This document shows, one piece after another, positions 33,753 through 42,211 of a DNA stretch of 64,000 nucleotides (its first letter is position 1; every line of letters starts with the position of its first letter). The stretch comes from Blastococcus colisei (GTDB taxonomy: Bacteria; Actinomycetota; Actinomycetes; Mycobacteriales; Geodermatophilaceae). Both the position numbers and the translations under genes were made by a program. The stretch lies in contig NZ_VFQE01000002.1 of assembly GCF_006717095.1 (NCBI RefSeq), positions 744,001-808,000 on the forward strand. Direction: 5' to 3'. Under the pieces are notes generated by a model that did no database searches, was not told where the DNA came from, and saw only the letters and a list, made by a program, of their open reading frames with translations.

Positions 33753-34900
33753 GCCTCGCCCTTCGTCAGAACCATCGCGTTGGAGCAGTTCAAGGTCATG
33801 CCGCGCCCGGTGACCAGGCAGGTCTCCGCGCCCGTCACCTGGCGCTCACCGCCCTGGCCGCGCAGCTGGCGCACGCCCTCGACGATGTGCAGCCAGCCCT
33901 CCATGTAGGACTCCGAGAGGTTGCCGCCGGCGGTGTTCACCGGCAGCTCGCCGCCCAGCTGGATCCGGCCGCCCTCGACGAACGGGCCCGACTCGCCCGG
34001 CTTGCAGAAGCCGGCGTGCTCGAGCCACAGGAGCACGCTGATCGTGAAGTTGTCGTACAGCTGGGCGACGTCGATGTCCTGCGGCCCCATGCCGGCCATC
34101 GCGTAGGCCCGGTCGAGCGCCTCCTTCTGGTGCGGGACGTACCACCAGTCCTCCCGCTCGAGGGTGCGGGTGGTGTAGGCCTGGCCCATCCCGGAGATGA
34201 GGACCTGGGGGTGCTTCGCGTCCTTCGCCCGCTCGGCGGAGGTGACGATGACGCAGACGCCGCCGTCGCTGATCAGGCAGCAGTCGAGCAGGTGCAGCGG
34301 TTCGACGATGAACCGGGACGCCTGGTGGTCGGCGATCGTGATGGGGTCGCGCATCACCGCGTTCGGGTTCATCGACGCGTGCCTGCGGCAGGCGACGGCG
34401 ACCTCGGCCAGCTGCTCGCTGGTGGTCCCGTACAGCGCCATGTGCCGGCTGGCCGCGACGGCGGAGTTGGCGGCGGCGCCCATCATCCCCCAGATGCCCC
34501 ACGAGTCGCCCCAGCCCGACGCCCGGTTGAACCGTGAGCCCCCGGTCTTGGCGGCGTCCCCGAAGACGCAGGCGACGGCGTTGGCGTGGCCGGCCTCGAC
34601 GGCCATCGCGGCCATCTGCACCAGCGCCCCTGCGGTCCCGCCGCCCATCGACATGCTGCCGGTGAAGGCCGGGTCGATGCCCAGCGCCTCACCGACCCGC
34701 AGGTAGTTCAGCGCGCCCTCGGGCGCAGTGGTGCCGGGGAAGGTCAGCAGGCCGTCGATGTCGCCCTTCTCCAGGCCGGAGTCGTCCAGGGCGGCCTTGA
34801 ACGCGTCCACCGCCAGGGAGAGCTGGGTCGATCCCGGCAGGCGTCCCTGCGGGGTCGCGCCGACCCCGATGATCGCGGTGCGGTCCTTGAGCGAGTGCAT
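33749..34900 (-). CDS. Thiolase family protein (lipid-transfer/SCP2-thiolase type)
   Basis: The 383-residue protein has the thiolase fold: TAIIGVGATPQGRLPGSTQL, ALDDSGLEKGDIDGLL, SMSMGGGTAGALVQMAAMAV, AQLYDNFTISVLLWLEHAGF and the C-terminal LVTGRGMTLNCSNAMVLTKG. The region that holds the nucleophilic Cys in condensing thiolases reads SMSMGGG, so classical thiolysis is doubtful. With its DUF35 partner a retro-aldol or other C-C cleavage on an acyl-CoA is more likely by analogy to Ltp2-ChsH2. It has an ATG with an AGAGAGG site. Confidence 0.85.
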   Translation of the reverse strand: MHSLKDRTAIIGVGATPQGRLPGSTQLSLAVDAFKAALDDSGLEKGDIDGLLTFPGTTAPEGALNYLRVGEALGIDPAFTGSMSMGGGTAGALVQMAAMAVEAGHANAVACVFGDAAKTGGSRFNRASGWGDSWGIWGMMGAAANSAVAASRHMALYGTTSEQLAEVAVACRRHASMNPNAVMRDPITIADHQASRFIVEPLHLLDCCLISDGGVCVIVTSAERAKDAKHPQVLISGMGQAYTTRTLEREDWWYVPHQKEALDRAYAMAGMGPQDIDVAQLYDNFTISVLLWLEHAGFCKPGESGPFVEGGRIQLGGELPVNTAGGNLSESYMEGWLHIVEGVRQLRGQGGERQVTGAETCLVTGRGMTLNCSNAMVLTKGEA

Positions 34901-34951
34901 GCGTGTGCCTCTCTTCGTCGTGGGTGGACCGGATGTCCGTCGTCCGTCTGG

Positions 34952-35728
34952 TCAGCGCCCGCGGTACCGCGGCGGTCGCTTCTCCTGGAAGGCACGGCGG
35001 CCCTCGATGCGGTCCTCGGTGTCGCGCAGCAGGCCCCAGACGTAGTTCTCCAGGTCCACCGCGGCGTCGAGCGGGAGGTCGGCGCCCTGCTGCACGAGGC
35101 GCTTGACCGCCCGCACCGACAGTGGCGCGTTGGCCGCGATGCGGCCGGCGATCTCGCGGGCGCGCGGCAGGAGCTGGTCGGGGGCGCACAGCTCGCTGAC
35201 CAGTCCGACGCGCAACGCCTCTGAGGCGTCGATGCGGTCACCGGTGAGCAGCATCTGCATGGCGGTGGACGTGTTGATCATCCGCGGCAGCCGCTGCGTG
35301 CCGCCGGCGCCGGGGATGCTGCCGACGCGCACCTCGGAGAGCCCGAAGGACGCGGTCTCCGAGGCGATGCGGATGTCGCAGGCCAGCGCGATCTCCAGCC
35401 CGCCACCGACCGCCAGGCCGTTGAGTGCGCAGATCAGCGGCTTGTCCGTCCGCAGGGCCGCGAGCAGGTGGTCCGAGGTGGCCCGGCCGAAGGCGCGCTG
35501 CGCGTAGGACTCCGGCGGCGGCGGGGTCTTCTTGAGGTCCGAGCCGACGCAGAAGGCCCGGTCGCCGGCGCCGGTGAGCACCGCGACGCGGATCTCGTCG
35601 TCCTCGTGGACGCGACTCCAGACCTGCCCCAGCGCTGCGCGCATCTCCGGGTCGATGGCGTTGAGCGCCTCGGGCCGGTTCAGGACGATCTCGGCGATCC
35701 CGTCCTGCACCGTGAGGTCGATGGTCAT
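34952..35728 (-). CDS. Enoyl-CoA hydratase/isomerase family protein
   Basis: This 258-residue crotonase has the oxyanion-hole segments FCVGSDLKKTPP and NGLAVGGGLEIALACDIRIA. Both catalytic glutamates are visible, in ASETASF and LSEVRVGSIPGAGGTQRLPR, so hydratase activity is expected. The C-terminal FQEKRPPRYRGR is typical. It would hydrate the enoyl-CoA produced by the acyl-CoA dehydrogenase of the same operon. It lies between the LLM gene (43 bases) and the thiolase gene (51 bases). Confidence 0.92.
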   Translation of the reverse strand: MTIDLTVQDGIAEIVLNRPEALNAIDPEMRAALGQVWSRVHEDDEIRVAVLTGAGDRAFCVGSDLKKTPPPPESYAQRAFGRATSDHLLAALRTDKPLICALNGLAVGGGLEIALACDIRIASETASFGLSEVRVGSIPGAGGTQRLPRMINTSTAMQMLLTGDRIDASEALRVGLVSELCAPDQLLPRAREIAGRIAANAPLSVRAVKRLVQQGADLPLDAAVDLENYVWGLLRDTEDRIEGRRAFQEKRPPRYRGR

Positions 35729-35771
35729 GTGGTGGTCCAGCCCTTTCGTGCGGCCGTGCAGCGGGCGTCCC

Positions 35772-36584
35772 TCAGGGGACGAGCGCGCGGATGGCCTCGA
35801 GGTTGCGGTCGGTGTGTTCGGCGGTCCGGAGGATGACGTCGTCGAAGCCGAGGTCCTGCAGCCGGCCGAGCCGTTCCCGCGCCTGCCGCGGACCGCACTC
35901 GAGGGAGAACGGGACGCCCTCGGCCGGTGGCTCCTCGGGCCCGTCGAGGTCGACGGTGATGTTGGTGACCATGGCCCGCTGTCCCCCGGCCGCCCGGTAG
36001 TGCGCGATGCCCTCGGCCAGCCGGCCGCCCTTGGCCGCCGAGCAGATCCAGCCGTCGAACTCCTCGGCCGCCCGACGGATCCAGCCGCTGCCGGCCCAGG
36101 CGCCGATGAGCACCCGCGGCCCGCCGGCGGTGGCCGGCCACGGGGTCAGGTCGATCCCCTCGGGCGGCTCGCCGCGGAAGATGCGGCGCAGCAGGTCGAC
36201 CGAGCCGGCGAAGGTCGTGAAGCGGTCCTCGTAGGAGGCGCCGCAGGCGAGGAAGTCGTTGCGCGTGGAGCCCGCGCCGACGCCGAGGGAGAGCCGGTCC
36301 CCGCAGATCAGGTGGGTGGTCATCACCCGGTGGGCCACCTCCACCGGCTGGCGGATGCCGAGCTGGAGGATGCAGGTGCCCAGCTCGATCCGTTCGGTCA
36401 CCGTCCCGGCGACGGCCAGGGCGGTGAGCGGATCCGGGAGGACGAAGCCCCGGTTGAGCGCGTCGAACACCCAGGCTCCGTCGAACCCGGTCCGCTCGAT
36501 CCGCCGGGCACCCTCGGCCAGGCTGGTCGAGGTCAACGGCCCGCCGCCCGGCTCGTGCCGCGGCAGGATCATCCCCACCCGCAT
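35772..36584 (-). CDS. LLM class oxidoreductase
   Basis: From the ATG at 36582-36584, which follows a GGAG, the protein has 270 residues. It has the luciferase-like fold: VGMILPRHEPGGG, TGFDGAWVFDALNRGFVLPD, ERIELGTCILQLGIRQPVEV, CGDRLSLGVGAGSTRNDFLA and the C-terminal LQDLGFDDVILRTAEH. It is shorter than many family members, having lost part of the C-terminal extension. It uses FMN or F420; the substrate is unknown. A strong hairpin separates it from the upstream tctC. Confidence 0.83.
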   Translation of the reverse strand: MRVGMILPRHEPGGGPLTSTSLAEGARRIERTGFDGAWVFDALNRGFVLPDPLTALAVAGTVTERIELGTCILQLGIRQPVEVAHRVMTTHLICGDRLSLGVGAGSTRNDFLACGASYEDRFTTFAGSVDLLRRIFRGEPPEGIDLTPWPATAGGPRVLIGAWAGSGWIRRAAEEFDGWICSAAKGGRLAEGIAHYRAAGGQRAMVTNITVDLDGPEEPPAEGVPFSLECGPRQARERLGRLQDLGFDDVILRTAEHTDRNLEAIRALVP

Positions 36585-36614
36585 GGTGACTCCTTCGTGC
36601 GCTGGTTCGTCGAT

Positions 36615-36638
36615 GGCCGGGAGCCGGGGCTCCCGGCC
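36615..36638 (-). terminator. Strong intercistronic hairpin after tctC (operon A, second copy)
   Basis: Two 11-base arms, GGCCGGGAGCC (36615-36625) and GGCTCCCGGCC (36628-36638), pair perfectly around GG, 8 bases after the tctC stop. There is no U tract, as usual in actinobacteria. It could partly terminate transcription or protect the binding-protein mRNA, giving more binding protein than downstream enzymes. Confidence 0.6.
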
Positions 36639-36646
36639 CGGTGGGA

Positions 36647-37648
36647 TCAGTCGCCGAGGAACTCGTAGAGCGCCTCGTAGGTCTCCCGGTAGTCCTCCAG
36701 CTCGGCCCGGATGTCGTCGGTGGTGATGGGATCGACGATGTAGCCGTTCTCCTCGGCGAAGGAGAGGAACTCCTCCGAGGCCAGCGCCTCCTCCGATGCC
36801 TCGACCAGTCGGTCCAGGACGTCGGCGGGTAGTCCGGCCGGCGCGATCGTGTAGTAGGTGGCCGGCAGGGTCACGTCGTAGCCGGCCTCGGGGAAGGACT
36901 CGGCCTCGGGGAAGACGTCGTAGGTGCCGTCGTAGAAGACCCCGAGCACCCGCAGCTCGCCGGCCTCGACCTGCCCGCGAACACTGGGGGCGTAGCCGGC
37001 GTTCGCCTCGACCTGGCCGCCGAGCAGGGCGGCCAGCGCCTCGCCACCGCCCCCGCTGAACGGCACGGTGGTGATCTCCACGTCGGCGATGCGATTGAGC
37101 TCCTGGACGCTCAGGTCCGGCGCGGTCCGGGCACCGGAGACGGAGACCCGGAGCTGCCCCGGGTTGTCCTCGGCGTACTGCACGAACTCCTCGATGCTCT
37201 GCCATGGCGCGTCGGCCGCGACCGTGACCACCGTCGGCAGGTCGGCCAGCTTGATGATCGGCTGGTAGTCCTCGGGGGTGTCGTAGGGCAGGTCGGGCTG
37301 GGTGATCGGCTGGTTGGTCAGCGCGCTGTTGGACGACAGCCCGAGGGTGTGCCCGTCCGGCTGCGCCGTGACCACCGCGCTGGTGCCGATGGTCGCCCCG
37401 CCGCCCTCCCGGTTCTCCACGACGATGGTCGCGCCGAGCAGCTCCTCCATCAGCGAGGAGTACTGCCGGCCGATCGGGTCGGTGGATCCGCCGGTGCCGT
37501 AGGGAACGATGTAGCTGATGTCCCGGGTGGGGTAGTCCACCGCCTGGGCGCCGGAGTCGCCGCCCGAGCCGGTGTCGCCACCGCCCCCGCACCCGGCCAG
37601 TACGAGCGCAGCGGCGGTGGCCACGGCGGACACGCGGACTCTGGTCAT
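36647..37648 (-). CDS. tctC: TctC-type TTT substrate-binding lipoprotein, copy A2
   Basis: This 333-residue periplasmic-type binding protein starts at an ATG with an AGAGGAG site. It has a lipoprotein signal peptide (ATAAALVLAGCGGGGDT with the lipobox Cys) and the TctC markers IVPYGTGGSTDPIGRQYSSL, TIVVENREGGGATIGTSAVV, PFSGGGGEALAALLGGQVEA and VLGVFYDG. It binds a carboxylate outside the membrane for a tripartite tricarboxylate transporter. No tctA or tctB is next to it, so it is an orphan that may feed the TctAB pair at 54370-56438 or one outside the window. Confidence 0.9.
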   Translation of the reverse strand: MTRVRVSAVATAAALVLAGCGGGGDTGSGGDSGAQAVDYPTRDISYIVPYGTGGSTDPIGRQYSSLMEELLGATIVVENREGGGATIGTSAVVTAQPDGHTLGLSSNSALTNQPITQPDLPYDTPEDYQPIIKLADLPTVVTVAADAPWQSIEEFVQYAEDNPGQLRVSVSGARTAPDLSVQELNRIADVEITTVPFSGGGGEALAALLGGQVEANAGYAPSVRGQVEAGELRVLGVFYDGTYDVFPEAESFPEAGYDVTLPATYYTIAPAGLPADVLDRLVEASEEALASEEFLSFAEENGYIVDPITTDDIRAELEDYRETYEALYEFLGD

Positions 37649-37773
37649 GACTGCTCCTCTGGCCGACGCCGGCCTGCCTGGGGTTCCTGGGCTGTTCCGA
37701 GCTGCCCGGACCGGCTCCGTCCGCCGTCCGTGCACGAGATGGGTCGTCCGGTGCGCGGGCGACCGGGGAGGAG

Positions 37774-37803
37774 GGCACGGACCGGGGAACCCCGGCCCGT
37801 GCC
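37774..37803 (-). terminator. Strong intercistronic hairpin after tctC (operon A, first copy)
   Basis: The arms GGCACGG-A-CCGGGG (37774-37787) and CCCCGG-C-CCGTGCC (37790-37803) pair with one mismatch around AA, 8 bases after the stop of the first tctC copy. Its placement matches the hairpin after the second copy. The rest of 37649-37811 holds only the ribosome site of the next gene. Confidence 0.6.
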
Positions 37804-37811
37804 GCGCCGGG

Positions 37812-38828
37812 TCAGCCGCCGATGATGTCCAGCAGGGGCTGGTACCGCTCCCGGTAGGACTGGATGTCCTCGCGGACCTCGTCGGTGGTGATGGGGTCGT
37901 AGATGTAGCCCTGCTCCTCGGCGAACGACTGGAACTCGTCGGTCGCGAGAACGTCCTCGGAGCAGGAGACGAGCTCCTCGAGGACGTCGTCGGGCAGGTC
38001 GTTCGGGGCGATCGAGTAGTAGCCGACCGGCAGGGCGGCGTCGTCGTACCCGGCCTCGCTGGTGGTCTGCGCGTCCGGGAACGCGTAGTACTCCTCGTCG
38101 TAGAAGACCCCGATGACCCGCAGCTCGCCGGCCTCGACCTGGGCCTGGACGCTGGGCGCGTAACCGGCGTTGGCCTCGACCTCGCCGCCGAGCAGAGCCA
38201 CCAGCGCCTCGCCGCCGCCACCGGTGAACGGCACGCTGGTCAGCTCGATGCCGGCCGCCTGGTTGAGCTGCTGCACGTTGAGGTCGGGGGTCGTCCCGGC
38301 ACCGGAGACCGAGACCCGGATGGCGCCGGGATCCTGCTCGGCGGCCGCCACGAGGTCCTCGATGTCCTGCCACGGCGAGTCGGCGCGGACGGTGAGCACC
38401 GTGGGCAGGTCGGCCAGCTTGATCAGCGGCTGGTAGTCCTCGGCCGAGTCGTAGGGCAGCTGGTCGCCCATGACCAGCGGCTGCAGCCCGACCGCGCTGC
38501 TGGTGGTCATCCCGATCGTGTGACCGTCGGGGTCGGCGGTCACGATGGCACCGGTGCCGATGGTCGCCGACGCGCCGGGCTGGTTCTCCACGATCACGCT
38601 GCCGCCCAGGCACTCCTCGAGCCCCTGCGCGTGCTGGCGGCCGATCGGGTCGGTGGAGCCCCCGGTGTCGTAGGGGATGATGTAGGCGATCTCCCGCGAG
38701 GGGAAGTCGCTGCCCCCGCCGCCCGAGGCGTTGTCCGAGCCGGAGCCGTCGTCGCCCCCGCTCCCGCAGCCCGCGAGAAGGAGTGCGCCGGCCGCTGTGG
38801 CGGCGGTCAGCAGGCGGTGTCGAGTCAT
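37812..38828 (-). CDS. tctC: TctC-type TTT substrate-binding lipoprotein, copy A1
   Basis: I prefer the ATG at 38828, 7 bases after GAGGAG, over an in-frame start at 38843. The 338-residue product has a lipoprotein signal (AATAAGALLLAGCGSGGDD), then IAYIIPYDTGGSTDPIGRQH, SVIVENQPGASATIGTGAIV, PFTGGGGEALVALLGGEVEA and RVIGVFYDEEYYAF. It is clearly paralogous to the copy at 36647-37648, and both precede the same catabolic genes. They may bind different carboxylates or form a graded pair. It is the first gene of operon A, divergent from an aldehyde dehydrogenase. Confidence 0.9.
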   Translation of the reverse strand: MTRHRLLTAATAAGALLLAGCGSGGDDGSGSDNASGGGGSDFPSREIAYIIPYDTGGSTDPIGRQHAQGLEECLGGSVIVENQPGASATIGTGAIVTADPDGHTIGMTTSSAVGLQPLVMGDQLPYDSAEDYQPLIKLADLPTVLTVRADSPWQDIEDLVAAAEQDPGAIRVSVSGAGTTPDLNVQQLNQAAGIELTSVPFTGGGGEALVALLGGEVEANAGYAPSVQAQVEAGELRVIGVFYDEEYYAFPDAQTTSEAGYDDAALPVGYYSIAPNDLPDDVLEELVSCSEDVLATDEFQSFAEEQGYIYDPITTDEVREDIQSYRERYQPLLDIIGG

Positions 38829-38922
38829 CAGGTCGCTCCTCATCGGCCGGTATCGGCCTTCGTACGGATGGGTGCTGATGGCGGGGCGGTGGCGTCCTCC
38901 CGCTCACGCGGAGCCGACATCT

Positions 38923-38959
38923 AGTCCGAGCTACGGACTTTTGTTCGGTATTCGGACTT
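38923..38959. promoter_or_regulatory. Repeated AGTCCG/CGGACT half-sites in a divergent promoter region
   Basis: AGTCCG (38923-38928) and CGGACT (38934-38939) form an inverted repeat with a 5-base spacer, and a further CGGACTT follows at 38953-38959, 19 bases after the first CGGACTT. They lie between tctC (start 38828) and the aldehyde dehydrogenase (start 39043). The arrangement suits cooperative binding of a dimeric regulator. No regulator gene is adjacent. Confidence 0.4.
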
Positions 38960-39042
38960 CATGTACGTTAGGGGTGGTCCAGATCACGTGTCAAGAAGCG
39001 CTCGGACCTCGCCGGTCCGGCACCGCGACGAGAGGAACCCGG

Positions 39043-40479
39043 ATGCCGAACGCCCCCTACTGGGTCGCAGGTCAGGCGGCCCACGGCGGGAGGGAGCTGG
39101 TCGTCACCGGCCCCCACGCCGGCCCCGCCGGGACGACGACGTTCGCCACGGACGCCGACGTCGAGCGTGCGGTCACGACCGCCGATGCGGTGCGGCACGA
39201 GTTCGCCGCGAGTTCGGCGGCCGTGCGGGCCGATGCGCTGGAGCACGTGTCCCGCCGGATCGCCGAGCGGGCCGAGGAGTTCGCGCGGCTGATCACCGCC
39301 GAGGCGGGAAAGCCCCTGAAGTGGGCCCGGGTGGAGGTCGCCCGCGCGGTGTCCACGTTCCGCTGGGGTGCCGAGGAGGCGCGGCGCTGGTCGGGCACCC
39401 TGCAGCGCCTCGACACCGACCCCGCGGCCACCGGCCGGATGGCCCTGCTGCGCCGCGCACCCCGGGGGCCGGTGCTCGGCATCGCCCCGTTCAACTTCCC
39501 GCTCAACCTGGTCGCCCACAAGATCGCACCGGCGATCGCCGTCGGTGCACCGATCGTGCTCAAGCCGGCACCGAAGACGCCGCTGAGCGCGTTGCTGCTG
39601 GGCGAGCTGCTGGCCGAGACCGGGCTGCCGGAGGGCTCCTGGTCGGTCCTGCCGGTGCCGGACGAGGTGGCCGGTCAGCTGGTCCAGGACCCGCGGCTGC
39701 CGGTCGTCTCCTTCACCGGCTCGGTGCCGGTCGGCTGGTCGATCCGGGACGCGGTGCCCCGCAAGCACGTCACCCTCGAGCTCGGCGGGAACGGCGCCGT
39801 CGTCGTCGGCCCGGACCAGGGCGGCGAGCAATCCCTGGCGTGGGCGGCGCAGCGGATCGCCACGTTCGCCATGTACCAGGCCGGGCAGTCCTGCGTCTCC
39901 GTGCAGCGGGTCTACGCGCACCGCGAGGTGGCCGAGGACCTCACCGCGCGCATCGTGCAGGAGGTGGAGAAACTGCGGACCGGCGACCCGGCCGATCCCG
40001 CCACCGATGTCGGGCCCCTGATCGACGAGGCCGCCGCCCGCCGCGTGGAGAGCTGGGTCGACGAGGCGGTCGCGACCGGCGCGCGGGTGCTGACCGGTGG
40101 CGAGCGCACCGGCTGCTGCTACGCGCCGACGGTGCTCACCGGCGTGCCCGCCGATGCCCGGGTGTCCTGCGAGGAGGTGTTCGGGCCGGTCGTGCTCGTC
40201 GAGCCCGTCGACTCGACCGACCAGGGATTCGCCCGCGTCAACGAGTCACGGTTCGGGCTGCAGGCCGGCGTCTTCACCGCCGACCTGCAGGTGGCCTTCC
40301 GAGCCGCGCGGGTGCTCGAGGTGGGCGCCGTCGTCATCGGCGACGTGCCCACGTACCGGGCCGACCAGATGCCCTACGGCGGCGTCAAGGACTCCGGCGA
40401 GGGCCGCGAAGGCGTGCACGCGGCCATGCTGGACCTCACCGTCGACCGGGTGCTGGTCCTGACCGGCATCGACGTCTAG
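39043..40479 (+). CDS. Aldehyde dehydrogenase family protein
   Basis: The 478-residue NAD(P)-dependent enzyme oxidises an aldehyde to a carboxylate or acid derivative. It starts at the ATG at 39043 after AGAGGAA. It has the nucleotide site SFTGSVPVGWSI, the catalytic Glu in VTLELGGNGAVVV and the catalytic Cys in AMYQAGQSCVSVQRV, and ends with YGGVKDSGEGREG. It is divergent from operon A and followed by a Nudix gene after 11 bases. It ends in TAG. Confidence 0.92.
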   Translation: MPNAPYWVAGQAAHGGRELVVTGPHAGPAGTTTFATDADVERAVTTADAVRHEFAASSAAVRADALEHVSRRIAERAEEFARLITAEAGKPLKWARVEVARAVSTFRWGAEEARRWSGTLQRLDTDPAATGRMALLRRAPRGPVLGIAPFNFPLNLVAHKIAPAIAVGAPIVLKPAPKTPLSALLLGELLAETGLPEGSWSVLPVPDEVAGQLVQDPRLPVVSFTGSVPVGWSIRDAVPRKHVTLELGGNGAVVVGPDQGGEQSLAWAAQRIATFAMYQAGQSCVSVQRVYAHREVAEDLTARIVQEVEKLRTGDPADPATDVGPLIDEAAARRVESWVDEAVATGARVLTGGERTGCCYAPTVLTGVPADARVSCEEVFGPVVLVEPVDSTDQGFARVNESRFGLQAGVFTADLQVAFRAARVLEVGAVVIGDVPTYRADQMPYGGVKDSGEGREGVHAAMLDLTVDRVLVLTGIDV

Positions 40480-40490
40480 GAGGAGCCGGC

Positions 40491-41306
40491 ATGGCACGAC
40501 CCGCACCCGACCCGATGGAGCAGGTGCACCGGTTCCTGCGCGGTGAGCTCGAGGTCGCCGAACCGCGGGACGCGGCCACCGTCGTCCTCCTCCGGGACGG
40601 CGCGACCGGCCTCGAGGTCTACCTGCTCCGGCGGCGGGCCTCCATGGCCTTCGGGGCGGGCATGCACGTGTTCCCGGGCGGATCGGTCGACGACCGCGAC
40701 CGGGACGCCTCGATCGGCTGGGTGGGTCCGGAACCGTCGGTGTGGGCCGACCGGCTGTCCTGCGACGCCACGCTGGCCCGGGCGCTCGTGTGCGCCGCCG
40801 TCCGGGAGACCTTCGAGGAGTCGGGCGTCCTGCTCGCCTCGTCCGGCGACGGCGCGATGGTGCGCGACACGACCGGTGCGGACTGGGAGGCCGACCGGCT
40901 GGCGCTGATCGACGGCACCGTGTCCCTCGGCGAGTTCCTCGCGCGCCGGTCGCTCGTGCTGCGGGCCGACCTGCTGCGCTGCTGGGCGCGCTGGATCACG
41001 CCGGAGTGGTCACCCCGCCGGTTCGACACCCGGTTCTTCGTCGCCGCGGTTCCGGCCGGGCAGCGCACCCGGGACGTCGGCGGGGAGGCCGACTCCGTCA
41101 CCTGGCTCCCGGTCGCGGAGACCCTGGACCGTCACTCCGACGGCGCGCTGCAGCTCATGACCGCCACCGCGGCGACGCTGCGCGAGCTGGCCGGCTTCGC
41201 CGACGTCGCCTCCGTGCTCGCCGCCGAGCGCCGGGTGCACCCGATCATGCGGCGCGCGGTGGTCGTCGACGGCGAGGTGCGCCTCGTCCACGACGACGGA
41301 GCCTGA
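40491..41306 (+). CDS. NUDIX hydrolase (NUDT19-like, CoA-pyrophosphatase type)
   Basis: The 271-residue protein starts at an ATG after AGGAGGAG. It reads AATVVLLRDGATGLEVYLLR, then MHVFPGGSVDDRD and AAVRETFEESGVLLAS, the split Nudix box of the NUDT7/NUDT19 type, which often acts on CoA derivatives. The C-terminal half has RCWARWITPEWSPRRFDTRF, also typical. In this neighbourhood of CoA esters a CoA-pyrophosphatase is plausible. It ends before a convergent terminator. Confidence 0.85.
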   Translation: MARPAPDPMEQVHRFLRGELEVAEPRDAATVVLLRDGATGLEVYLLRRRASMAFGAGMHVFPGGSVDDRDRDASIGWVGPEPSVWADRLSCDATLARALVCAAVRETFEESGVLLASSGDGAMVRDTTGADWEADRLALIDGTVSLGEFLARRSLVLRADLLRCWARWITPEWSPRRFDTRFFVAAVPAGQRTRDVGGEADSVTWLPVAETLDRHSDGALQLMTATAATLRELAGFADVASVLAAERRVHPIMRRAVVVDGEVRLVHDDGA

Positions 41307-41314
41307 GCCGCGCC

Positions 41315-41356
41315 GGGCGGGGTCCAGCCGCACCCTCCCGCGGCTCCACCCCGCCC
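41315..41356. terminator. Bidirectional hairpin terminator between convergent genes
   Basis: An outer 9-base stem GGGCGGGGT (41315-41323) with ACCCCGCCC (41348-41356) encloses an inner stem AGCCGC (41326-41331) with GCGGCT (41340-41345) and an 8-base loop. It lies between the Nudix stop (41306) and the convergent SDR stop (41385), the expected place for a two-way terminator. Confidence 0.7.
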
Positions 41357-41384
41357 CACCCGGCTCGACCCGGGCTGGGCGCGG

Positions 41385-42203
41385 TCAGTCGCAGCGCGCG
41401 GACATCCCGCCGTCGACGACCAGCTCGGTGCCGGTCACGAATCGCGCCTCGTCCGAGGCGAGGAACAGCGCCGCCGCGGCGGTGTCGCGGCCGTCGCCCA
41501 TGAACCCGAGGGGAATGCGGGCCTGACGGGTCGCGAGCAGCTTCTCGACGTCACCGCCCGCCCGCTGGCCGGCCAGCCGGACCTCGACCATCGGCGTGTG
41601 CATCTGACCGGGGACGACGGTGTTCGCGCGGATGCCGTCGGGCGCGTGGTGCACCGCCAGCGCGCGGGTGAAGCCGATGACCCCGGCCTTCGAGGCGGAG
41701 TAGCCGACCTGCGCCGCGCCCGTCCAGCGGATGCCGGACGTGGAGGCCGTGTTGACGACGGCGCCGCGCCCGGCCTCCACCATGAACGGGAGCACCGCCT
41801 TGCACGTGAGGAACGTGCTGGTCAGGTTGAAGTCCAGCTGCTCGTGCCAGAGCTGCTCGGTCATCTCGATCGCGCCACCGGCCCGGGAACCGCCCACGTT
41901 GTTGAGGAGCACGTCCGGAACGCCGAGCGTCTCGACACAGGCCTGCGCCATGGCGAGGACCGCCTCGGCGTCGGTCACGTCGCAGATGTAGGGCACGGCC
42001 GTCCCCCCACGCTCGGCGACCTTCTCGAGCGTCTCGGCCAGGGACACCTCGTCGCGGTTGACCGCGAACACCCGGGCACCCTCCTCGGCGAAGCGGACCG
42101 CCGCAGCCCGGCCGTTGCCCCAGCCCGGCCCGACGCTGCCCGCGCCGGTCACGATCGCCACCTTGCCGGCCAGCCGTCCCGACCCGCTCGCTGCGCTCTC
42201 CAT
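41385..42203 (-). CDS. SDR family NAD(P)-dependent oxidoreductase, 1
   Basis: The 272-residue short-chain dehydrogenase has the cofactor motif VTGAGSVGPGWGNGRAAAVR, NNVG, a catalytic Ser in NTASTSGIRW, the YSASK active site and a C-terminal GTELVVDGGMSARCD. I use the ATG at 42201-42203; in-frame starts at 42215 and a few codons further are possible and would put the start codon inside a conserved promoter motif. It is divergent from an AbrB-family membrane protein. The likely reaction is oxidation of a hydroxyacyl-CoA or hydroxy acid. Confidence 0.88.
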   Translation of the reverse strand: MESAASGSGRLAGKVAIVTGAGSVGPGWGNGRAAAVRFAEEGARVFAVNRDEVSLAETLEKVAERGGTAVPYICDVTDAEAVLAMAQACVETLGVPDVLLNNVGGSRAGGAIEMTEQLWHEQLDFNLTSTFLTCKAVLPFMVEAGRGAVVNTASTSGIRWTGAAQVGYSASKAGVIGFTRALAVHHAPDGIRANTVVPGQMHTPMVEVRLAGQRAGGDVEKLLATRQARIPLGFMGDGRDTAAAALFLASDEARFVTGTELVVDGGMSARCD

Positions 42204-42211
42204 GGCAAGGA

